Shown here: positions 6,454-11,806 of the stretch, piece by piece
Layout of the letters: every line of letters begins with the position of its first letter
How positions within the stretch are numbered: position 1 is the first letter of the stretch
Assembly (NCBI GenBank): GCA_035527455.1
Contig: DATLAN010000376.1
Span: 1 to 11,806, forward strand
Reading direction: 5' to 3'
DNA from: DATLAN01 sp035527455
GTDB taxonomy: Bacteria > Planctomycetota > Planctomycetia > Pirellulales > Thermoguttaceae
DNA: 11,806 bases
Program-made: the position numbers and the translations under genes
The notes under the pieces: model-generated
The model's input: only the letters and a program-made list of their open reading frames with translations
Databases searched by the model: none
Told to the model about the DNA's origin: nothing

Positions 6454-6531
6454 GGGTGGCACGCCCTGAGGAACGAAGGGCGTGGTTTAGCCAGGTTTTC
6501 CACGCCCTTCGTTCCTCAGGGCGTGCCACCC
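6454..6531. repeat. Perfect 32-nt-arm palindrome, copy 1 (GGTGGCACGCCCTGAGGAAC family)
   Basis: The arms 6454-6485 and 6500-6531 are exact reverse complements around a 14-nt loop. The arm starts GGGTGGCACGCCCTGAGGAA and contains a smaller internal inverted repeat of CACGCCC and GGGCGTG. A second copy with the same 31-nt arm but a different loop is at 7870-7945. It lies between the radical SAM gene and rnpB and could form a strong hairpin in the transcript. No U-run follows, so it is not a standard terminator. Confidence 0.9.
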
Positions 6532-6616
6532 TATGGAACAAGTTGTCTTTGCGAGGTCCCAAAGCCGCCTGGCACGCCCCTTTTCTCCGCCGCCAGCGCG
6601 AGGTATGGTTAAATAG

Positions 6617-7077
6617 GATTCGGAGTGGACCGGATGGCCGCTGGTCGGGTACCTGCAGAGCCGCCATATCGGCCGTTTGAGGGTTCCGACGAGAGGAAAG
6701 TCCGGGCTGCGTAGGACACGGTGATGGGTAACGCCCACCGGCCGCGAGGCCAGGGAAAGTGCAACAGAAAGCAGACCGCCTCGCGGGCCATCGGCCCGCG
6801 CGGTAAGGGTGAAACGGTGAGGTAAAAGCTCACCAGCAGGTTGGGTGACCAGCCTGGCTAGGCAAACCCCACCGGCAGCAAGGTCAAACAGGGAGCAGCG
6901 GACACGACCGGGGACACCGTTCCTCGGGTCGTTCCCGCGGGCCGGTCCGGTCCGTTATCGACTTCCGGGTGGACCGCTGGAGGAGTCGAGTAATCGGCTT
7001 CCTAGATAAATGGCCATCACCCCCTTCCTTAATCCGTTGGGGGGACAGAACCCGGCTTACAGGTCCGCTCCGAACCC
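6617..7077 (+). ncRNA. rnpB: RNase P RNA, bacterial class A
   Basis: This is the catalytic RNA that removes 5' leaders from pre-tRNA. Conserved blocks occur in order: GAGGAAAGTCCGGGC (6693-6707, 5' part of P4), ACAGAAAGCAGACCGCC (6764-6780), GGTAAGGGTGAAAC (6802-6814), GGCAAACCCC (6861-6870), TAGATAAATGGCC (7003-7015) and ACAGAACCCGGCTTAC (7045-7060, 3' part of P4). Helix P1 closes the ends: 6621-6631 pairs with 7062-7072 with one G-U pair, and the pairing extends partly outward, which set the boundaries. At about 460 nt it is long for the class. The extra length is mostly between 6880 and 6990, where a GC-rich block carries its own hairpin (6904-6909 with 6927-6932). No clear terminator is seen in the 30 nt before the convergent gene. 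Confidence 0.96.
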
Positions 7078-7107
7078 ATTCTTTGTCGAGATTATCTACG
7101 AACCACT

Positions 7108-7488
7108 TCACACGTCCGAGGGGATCAACTCGTCGTCGATGAACTGCAGCAGCTTGGAAATGCACAGTTTGTTCATGCTCGTGCGGTGCTCGTGGGCTTC
7201 GACTCGCAACGCTTCGTGAACACTCTTCGGCAGCCGGACGGTGATCGCCTGGGTGGGTTCCTCGGGATTGGTAACGGGAGGCTTGTGCTCCCGCAGCTTG
7301 GCGAGCATCTCCTGAATCTCGCGATAGGCTTCCGTCTGCTCGAACTCGTCGAGTTGACTGCGGGTGGGAAACCTCTGGCGGATGGCGCCCTGCAGCCCGA
7401 AGACTTCTCGGTAGAATGTCATCCAGTCGGGCGACTGGGTATACAGGGACTGTGCAAGTTGCTGGACTTCTTTTTCGATCGCGGTCAT
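7108..7488 (-). CDS. Small ribbon-helix-helix (HicB/CopG-like C-terminus) protein
   Basis: This is a 126-aa protein. Residues about 82-118 (ITVRLPKSVHEALRVEA followed by MNKLCISKLLQFID) read as a ribbon-helix-helix DNA-binding domain of the type found at the C-terminus of HicB antitoxins and in CopG/Arc proteins. Residues 1-75 are helical, charged and rich in Gln and Glu (EKEVQQLAQSLY, QTEAYREIQEMLAKL). They do not look like the usual HicB N-terminal fold. The start at 7488 is chosen for its very strong ribosome binding site, AGGAGG 5 nt upstream; a longer open frame reaches to 7827 without one. No toxin gene is next to it. A 16-bp imperfect palindrome (7519-7534) about 30 nt upstream of the start might be a self-binding operator. 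DNA binding is likely; its target is unknown. Confidence 0.8.
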   Translation of the reverse strand: MTAIEKEVQQLAQSLYTQSPDWMTFYREVFGLQGAIRQRFPTRSQLDEFEQTEAYREIQEMLAKLREHKPPVTNPEEPTQAITVRLPKSVHEALRVEAHEHRTSMNKLCISKLLQFIDDELIPSDV

Positions 7489-7869
7489 CAAACCCTCCTT
7501 CGAGAACCATTGACTCGTGTTGGCCGGCGTCAACCTCCGTAGTGACGATCCGCCCAAATGGTCTCCAGGAGTCAAGGCCTGCATGGAAGTCATTGCAATG
7601 CAAGCACTTATGGCATTGAATGCAGCGTGCCCTCTTCTTGGGCACAACTGCCGCGCAAACCGGCAGCCGACCGAATGCCTATCTCTTGTGCAACCGGAGT
7701 ATTCCCATTTGCCAAAGTGTCCGGTTCGAACGGCCGACAAGCCACTTGGTTCGTAGTGCCCCGATTCAATCGGAGCGATTGCGCCGAGATCCGTGAAAGA
7801 CCGCATGAATGCGGTCACTATCACCAAACGGTTCTTGGCGGTTTGGCGTTAAGTCTGGGATGTGACGGT
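7489..7869. other. Intergenic stretch without a recognised gene
   Basis: I see no credible gene in either direction. There are three small structures: a 10-bp palindrome CATTGCAATG (7591-7600), a hairpin GTGCCC/GGGCAC with a 7-nt loop (7627-7645), and an 8-bp stem GACCGCAT/ATGCGGTC with only 2 nt between the arms (7799-7816). The promoter of the ribbon-helix-helix gene should be here. The nearest -35-like box (TTGACG, minus strand, 7533-7528) has only a poor -10 partner. Confidence 0.5.
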
Positions 7870-7945
7870 GGGTGGCACGCCCTGAGGAACGAAGGGCGTG
7901 TTTTCCCGACATACCACGCCCTTCGTTCCTCAGGGCGTGCCACCC
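7870..7945. repeat. Perfect 31-nt-arm palindrome, copy 2 (GGTGGCACGCCCTGAGGAAC family)
   Basis: The arms 7870-7900 and 7915-7945 are exact reverse complements around a 14-nt loop. The arms equal those of the copy at 6454-6531 over all 31 nt, while the loops are unrelated (TTTTCCCGACATAC here). It lies 37 nt after the end of glpD on the minus strand, so it would be the first hairpin in the 3' end of the glpD transcript. It may stabilise that end or stop transcription. No U-run is present. Confidence 0.9.
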
Positions 7946-7982
7946 CGAAGTTTACCGCAACCATGCCAAAAACCGTTTGGTG

Positions 7983-9725
7983 CTATGGACCGTCCGCTTC
8001 GGACGCCCCCCCAGAGACCGGGATCTGGATCCCGTGCCTTTCCCGGAGAATCGTCCGGACTCGGTCGCCTTCGACGTGGGCTTCTTCTTTCGACCACCCA
8101 CGCAACGTGGCCATCAGCGAGAGGAGTTCCTCGAACAGGTCCCCGGTCAGCTCGCCGAGCAGGGCGATCGCCGTTCGACGCAGGAGCAGGTCGTCCAGAT
8201 GGACGACACCTTCATTGCGAAGAACGAACTCGACTTCGCGCAGGCTGTACCCGGAATGATCGCCCAGCGGCCGGTCGGAAGCCTCCGCGATGAAGTCGGC
8301 GACGGGTTCGGCCCGCGTGCCGTAGCGGTCCAGCAACGTCCGCAGCCGCTCTTCCCCCAAGGGTGTCCGATTCTGAAGCTCGGCGACCCATTGCCGCTTC
8401 GCCGTACCGTTCTTGGGGAAATCCTTTCCGCCGCCGATGGCCAGCCGCTGCGATCCGGCACGGCGAGTCTGGCCGAAATGCTCCAACAGTCGATCCGCGA
8501 CCTGTTGGGCAAATGCCCGGAAGGTGGTCCACTTGCCGCCGACCAGCGAGTAGATCGGGAAGCGGAGTTCGTCGGCCGGGTCGATCACCGAACAGAGATG
8601 GTCCCGGCTGGCCTGGACGGTGGCCGACGCATTGCTGTATCTGAGCGGTCGCACGCCGCTGAAGAAGCTGACGACGTGAGAGCGGTCGACTTGCAGCTCG
8701 GGAAACACCCCGCGGACGTTCTCCAGCATGTAGTCGATTTCTTCGTCCTCGCACCGGACGTCGTCCGGATTGCCGCAACGGATATCGGTGGATCCGATCA
8801 GCGCCTTGCCCAGCCAGGGCAGTGCGATCGAGACCCGGCCGTCGGGGGTCTCGTAGTAGACCATCTCTCCCTGCAGGGCATCCATCAGGTCCTGGTTGTC
8901 CAGCACGAGGTGGGCCCCCTTCGTTCCGCCCACCAGCTTCGTGTCGTGCCCGAGCGCGCGATTGGCGAAATCGATCCATCCTCCGGTGGCGTTGACCAGC
9001 ACCTTGGGCCGGACGTCGAACACCTCGCCCGAGAGTTCATCGCGAAGCGTGGCGGCCTCGGCGGAACCACCTTGAAGAGAAACGTAGTTCACCGCCCTGG
9101 CCTCGGGGCAGAATTCCTCGCCGTCGAGCAGAAGCTCCAGACAGAGGCGTTCCGGGTAGCTGATCCAGGCGTCGTAATAAGTGGCCGTCTTGATGATGCC
9201 CGGGTGCAGCAGCGGCCGGCGAGCCAGGGCCTCGCCGCGCGAGGTGAACATGTGCCGCGGCATGCGTTGGTGTTTTCGGGTGAACAGGTCGTAGAAGGAC
9301 AGCCCCGCCTTGACCATCATCGCTCCCCGGCGGGTGGGGCGTGTTCCGCCGAGGTGAAGAAATCGCCGAACGCTGCTGATCGACCCGGAAAACCACGAGA
9401 AGAGCGGAATGGTGGTGGGCAGCGGATTGACGTAGTGCGGGGCGTTTTGCAGCAGCAGGTTGCGCTCTCTGAGGGACTCCTTGACCAGTCGGAATTCGCC
9501 GAATTCCAGATAGCGCAACCCACCGTGGATCATACGGGAGGGTGCGGCGCTGGCCCCCGCGCAGAAGTCCGACTTATCGATCAACCAAACGTCGATGCCC
9601 TGCAAGGCAAGCTCGCGGAACAAGCCCGCCCCGTTGATGCCCCCACCCACGATCAGCACCGAAACGTCCGACTTTCGGCCGATGTGTTCAAGTGCGTCCG
9701 ATCTCTCTGTCAAGGAAGTTCTCAT
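7983..9725 (-). CDS. glpD: FAD-dependent glycerol-3-phosphate dehydrogenase
   Basis: The enzyme oxidises sn-glycerol 3-phosphate to dihydroxyacetone phosphate and passes electrons to quinones at the membrane. The protein is 580 aa, longer than E. coli GlpD (about 500). The FAD-binding Rossmann motif is VGGGINGAG (26-34), with the acidic end of the second strand at D50 (VWLID). Further family motifs are SRMIHGGLRYLE (63-74), LVNATGGW (243-250), GSTDI (311-315), SGVRPLRYS (356-364) and GGKWTTFR (396-403). The C-terminal part, from about 420, fits the DAO_C domain. There is no transmembrane segment, as expected for a peripheral enzyme. The start at 9725 has GGGGAG 3 nt upstream. No glycerol kinase or transporter is adjacent. 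The 269-nt gap upstream is full of repeats, so cotranscription with the VWA gene is possible but not evident. Confidence 0.95.
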   Translation of the reverse strand: MRTSLTERSDALEHIGRKSDVSVLIVGGGINGAGLFRELALQGIDVWLIDKSDFCAGASAAPSRMIHGGLRYLEFGEFRLVKESLRERNLLLQNAPHYVNPLPTTIPLFSWFSGSISSVRRFLHLGGTRPTRRGAMMVKAGLSFYDLFTRKHQRMPRHMFTSRGEALARRPLLHPGIIKTATYYDAWISYPERLCLELLLDGEEFCPEARAVNYVSLQGGSAEAATLRDELSGEVFDVRPKVLVNATGGWIDFANRALGHDTKLVGGTKGAHLVLDNQDLMDALQGEMVYYETPDGRVSIALPWLGKALIGSTDIRCGNPDDVRCEDEEIDYMLENVRGVFPELQVDRSHVVSFFSGVRPLRYSNASATVQASRDHLCSVIDPADELRFPIYSLVGGKWTTFRAFAQQVADRLLEHFGQTRRAGSQRLAIGGGKDFPKNGTAKRQWVAELQNRTPLGEERLRTLLDRYGTRAEPVADFIAEASDRPLGDHSGYSLREVEFVLRNEGVVHLDDLLLRRTAIALLGELTGDLFEELLSLMATLRGWSKEEAHVEGDRVRTILRERHGIQIPVSGGASEADGP

Positions 9726-9746
9726 ACTCTCCCCAGCGAAGTAGTA

Positions 9747-9842
9747 GTAGGCCGGAACCAGCGCAGCGCAGTTCCGGCACGCGGCTTCACGCGGTCTTTC
9801 CTCACCAAATGCCGGAACTGCGCTGCGCTGGTTCCGGCCTAC
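9747..9842. repeat. Perfect 33-nt-arm palindrome (GGCCGGAACCAGCGCAGCGC family)
   Basis: The arms 9747-9779 and 9810-9842 are exact reverse complements around a 30-nt loop. Each arm also holds an internal near-palindrome, CCGGAACC...GGTTCCGG on folding, with CAGCGCAGCGC at its centre. This is a different sequence family from the other two palindromes but has the same architecture. It sits just upstream of glpD, beginning 22 nt before its start codon, so on the glpD mRNA it would be a stable hairpin close to the ribosome binding site. Confidence 0.9.
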
Positions 9843-9879
9843 CGTCTACAGTCTTGCACGCGGCAGGACGGCCACGAAA

Positions 9880-9903
9880 CGGCGGGCAAGCCCGCCCGCT
9901 AAA
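9880..9903. repeat. Solo arm of the GGCGGGCAAGCCCGCC palindrome family
   Basis: This 24-nt segment matches the right arm of the palindrome near fliG (3007-3030) at 23 of 24 positions; the one change is G to C inside the second GC run. The partner arm is absent here. The arm itself can still fold, because GGCGGGC and GCCCGCC pair. Confidence 0.75.
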
Positions 9904-9929
9904 CGGTTTTCATGACGCAAGACTCTAAT

Positions 9930-9975
9930 CCCCAATCCCCAATCCCCAGCCCCCAATCCCCAGCCCCCAGTCCCC
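9930..9975 (-). repeat. C-rich heptamer tract; G-quadruplex-forming on the minus strand
   Basis: Seven runs of four or five C occur in 46 nt, at 9930-9933, 9937-9940, 9944-9947, 9950-9954, 9958-9961, 9964-9968 and 9972-9975. They are separated by AAT, AG or AGT, making a degenerate tandem heptamer (CCCCAAT). The minus strand therefore has seven G4-G5 runs with 2-3 nt loops, an ideal quadruplex pattern. The minus strand is the coding strand of the VWA gene that ends 20 nt away at 9995, so the RNA downstream of that gene would be G-rich. An AT-richer echo of the repeat (TAAATCCTAAATCCCTAAA) follows at 9981-9999. Confidence 0.8.
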
Positions 9976-9994
9976 GATCTTAAATCCTAAATCC

Positions 9995-11806
9995 CTAAAC
10001 CAACCCCCACCGCTTCCGCAGATACCACTCCAAGCCCAACAGACCGACCAGCAGCAGGAAGAACGGCCAGGTGTCCCAGAAGGTCTGCTTGGTCTCTTGG
10101 AGGATATCGAGGCTTTCGGTCTCCCGGGCCAGTCTTTCGATCAGCCCGGGAAGCTGTTCCGGGGCAATCAACTTTCCCTCTTCGGTCATCTCGGCCATGG
10201 TTTGCAGCATGTCGGTGTCGGCGGCCGGCGAGTCCAACTCCAGATCCTGCGGAAAGACCAGGAACCGCGCCCGGGCTTTGGCCGTTCCCGAGGGCAGATC
10301 GGGATGCCGCACGGTAAGCTCGACGCGATAGTCGCCGTGCTGCTGGGTGTCGCGGAACACGTCGGCCATTTCGAGTTTCTGCTCGTCTTGAGGCGCGGGG
10401 GTCAAGGCTCGCGGCGGTCCCTCGGGCAAGTGGACCACCGCCTCGTAGGTCGCGCCGGCGATCGGCTCTCCGGTGGCCGAGCGTGCGCCCATGGTGAACT
10501 TGACGTGCTCGCCCGGGGCATAACGCCGCTTTTCGGGACGAATCCAGGCGTTCCCGTCGGCCGACTCGTCCTTGCGGCCCAATCGCAGCACGATCTGTCG
10601 CCAGAAGCGTTTGTGGGCCGACTCGTAGCCGCCCATCCACCACCGCCAGGTCGAATCGACGGCCAGGGCCATCACGCGGCCCGTGCTGGGCGTGTGCTCC
10701 ACCAACAACGGCAAGCCGGGGCCGTCGTCGGCCAGCACCAGCGCTCCGTCGGCCAGGTTGCCGGGCGAGAACTTGTTGGCCCCTTCCAGAAGCGGCAGCT
10801 TGGCCCAGAGCGCCTCGTTCTCGTCCGGATTTCCCCCCAGCATCAAAGCGAAATGCGTCAAACCGTATGGAGTCGGCCTCATCTTCACGGGCCGGGAAAC
10901 GTGGACGTCGGTGCGGATCGGGTCGACGAATCGCTGCCGCTCTTTGTCGCTCATCACCACCGGGAGGATTTCGGCCAGGGGTGTGGTGGCGTAGCCGCCG
11001 GGGCCGAAGCTATGGAACCCGCCCAGCATGATCAATCCGGCCCCCTGATCGACCGCTTTGACCAGGTCGCCGAGTTCCTCGCCTACGAAGGCCTTCGCGT
11101 CGAGGTCCCCGAGGATGTACACGTCGTATTTGCCCGGCTTGAACCGTTCGGCCATGTCGCCGGGCCGCGTGGTGTGGTCCAGCGCGTCGATTCGCAGGTA
11201 GTCGACGTCGATATTGAGCGAGGCGGCCAGGGCCCGGCGGATGAACTTCTGCTCCACCCGCCACGAGCCCTCCAGATACAACACCTTCAGTCCGCCCTTG
11301 AGGACGTTGACGAACGTGCTGCGGTGATTGTTCGTGGTAACCAGTTCGCCGGGTTGTTCCTCGGCTTCGACCGTCAGCTTGAACTCGCCGGCCGTTTGGG
11401 GCCAGAAGCTGAACTGCACCGGCACGGCACTGCCGTCGGCGCTGGCCTGGACGATCTGGGTCTTTTCCACCTTCATTTCGCCGGAGGGGGTCTCGAACAA
11501 GACGTGGACGGGGATCTCGCGACTGGGATAGCCGTTGATGCGAAGCAGGGCCTCGACGGCCAGTTCGTTCTTCTCGAACACGGTCGGGTTGACCGAGAGC
11601 CGCTCGATTCGCACGTCCTTGGCCTGGCCCAGCCCGCGGGATTGACCCAACGCGATCGTATAGAGCGAGTAGCCCAGGCGCCGGAGTTCCGCCGCGGCGG
11701 TCTGCGGCGCGGTGTCGCCGGCCGTCTGGACCCCGTCGCTCAGCAGCACGACCGCCAGCAACCGCTTGCCGGCCTGTCGGGCGTACGCTTCGGCCTCCAG
11801 GATCGA
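9995..11806 (-). CDS. VWA / glutamine-amidotransferase-like membrane protein, 5' end missing
   Basis: The frame runs off the right edge. About 603 residues are visible and no start codon is in view; the TTG at 11761 is internal. The visible part begins inside a von Willebrand A domain: RLLAVVLLSDGVQ holds the SDG of a metal-ion-dependent adhesion site. Beta-sandwich-like segments follow. Next comes a region resembling class-I glutamine-amidotransferase-like domains (YDVYILGDLDA, GAGLIMLGGFHSFGPGGY), as in PF07090-type planctomycete proteins, with no obvious catalytic Cys in that segment. More extracytoplasmic-type domains follow, then one C-terminal membrane helix (FFLLLVGLLGLEWYL, about 10020-10065) with a basic end (RKRW). 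Such proteins usually have an N-terminal helix pair too, here outside the window. The role is unknown; many sit in MoxR/BatA-like clusters. Glycine-rich loop and topology are seen; function is inferred. Confidence 0.88.
   Translation of the reverse strand, partial: SILEAEAYARQAGKRLLAVVLLSDGVQTAGDTAPQTAAAELRRLGYSLYTIALGQSRGLGQAKDVRIERLSVNPTVFEKNELAVEALLRINGYPSREIPVHVLFETPSGEMKVEKTQIVQASADGSAVPVQFSFWPQTAGEFKLTVEAEEQPGELVTTNNHRSTFVNVLKGGLKVLYLEGSWRVEQKFIRRALAASLNIDVDYLRIDALDHTTRPGDMAERFKPGKYDVYILGDLDAKAFVGEELGDLVKAVDQGAGLIMLGGFHSFGPGGYATTPLAEILPVVMSDKERQRFVDPIRTDVHVSRPVKMRPTPYGLTHFALMLGGNPDENEALWAKLPLLEGANKFSPGNLADGALVLADDGPGLPLLVEHTPSTGRVMALAVDSTWRWWMGGYESAHKRFWRQIVLRLGRKDESADGNAWIRPEKRRYAPGEHVKFTMGARSATGEPIAGATYEAVVHLPEGPPRALTPAPQDEQKLEMADVFRDTQQHGDYRVELTVRHPDLPSGTAKARARFLVFPQDLELDSPAADTDMLQTMAEMTEEGKLIAPEQLPGLIERLARETESLDILQETKQTFWDTWPFFLLLVGLLGLEWYLRKRWGLV

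Noticed and set aside
5359..6462. Open frame on the minus strand opposite the radical SAM gene
   Set aside because: The plus-strand frame has all radical SAM motifs; the minus frame has none.
7489..7560. Promoter for the ribbon-helix-helix gene (TTGACG at 7533-7528, minus strand)
   Set aside because: At 17-18 nt spacing the -10 position reads ATGGTT or TGGTTC, too far from consensus to call.
6454..7945. CRISPR array from repeated identical segments
   Set aside because: There are only two copies, 1.3 kb apart, and each is a palindrome rather than a repeat-spacer unit. No cas gene is present.
7872..9902. Open frame of 676 codons on the plus strand opposite glpD
   Set aside because: It is a complement of the glpD reading frame; its ends run through palindromes and it has no recognisable domain.
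1..11806. A new multi-gene defence, mobile or biosynthetic system
   Set aside because: Every protein-coding gene except the small ribbon-helix-helix protein falls in a known family, mostly housekeeping. No nuclease, toxin, integrase, reverse transcriptase or biosynthetic cluster was seen on either strand.

Overview
The window is high-GC bacterial DNA and most likely comes from a planctomycete of the Pirellulales type. The evidence is a DUF1080 protein, a relic of a BNR_4 (sialidase-like) protein, a von Willebrand factor A (VWA) / glutamine-amidotransferase-like membrane protein, FHA-domain signalling, and gaps between genes filled with long perfect inverted repeats. This placement is an inference from gene content and style; no 16S rRNA gene is present.

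Layout from left to right. (1) The 3' part of an exported DUF1080 protein (+) converges on a cold-shock protein gene (-). The cold-shock gene has a good predicted promoter and an unusually long, structured leader. (2) A decayed fragment of a BNR_4 protein (+) lies before fliG (-), which encodes a flagellar motor switch protein and has no other flagellar gene beside it. (3) A 208-bp MITE-like nested palindrome separates fliG from a compact three-gene unit read leftward: an FHA-domain protein, the ribosome-assembly GTPase rsgA, and a 6-pyruvoyl-tetrahydropterin-synthase-like (PTPS/QueD) protein. The three genes are 6 and 1 nt apart and share one promoter. (4) A YhcC-type radical SAM protein (+) diverges from that unit. 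(5) rnpB, the RNase P RNA (+), converges on a small ribbon-helix-helix protein gene (-). This pair is bracketed by two copies of one long palindrome with identical arms. (6) glpD, glycerol-3-phosphate dehydrogenase (-). (7) A gap packed with a different 33-nt-arm palindrome, a solo arm of the repeat seen near fliG, and a C-rich heptamer tract that would form G-quadruplexes on the transcribed RNA. (8) A VWA/amidotransferase-like membrane protein (-), cut by the right edge.

Most genes are housekeeping. The only clear functional unit is FHA-rsgA-PTPS, which places a phosphothreonine-binding domain beside a ribosome-maturation GTPase. I did not find a convincing new defence, mobile or biosynthetic system. 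The most unusual material is non-coding: three families of intergenic palindromes (one nested in a MITE-like element), the G-rich tract, and the cold-shock leader. In the proteins, the most unusual feature is a PTPS homologue with glutamine at the position where the family normally has a catalytic histidine.
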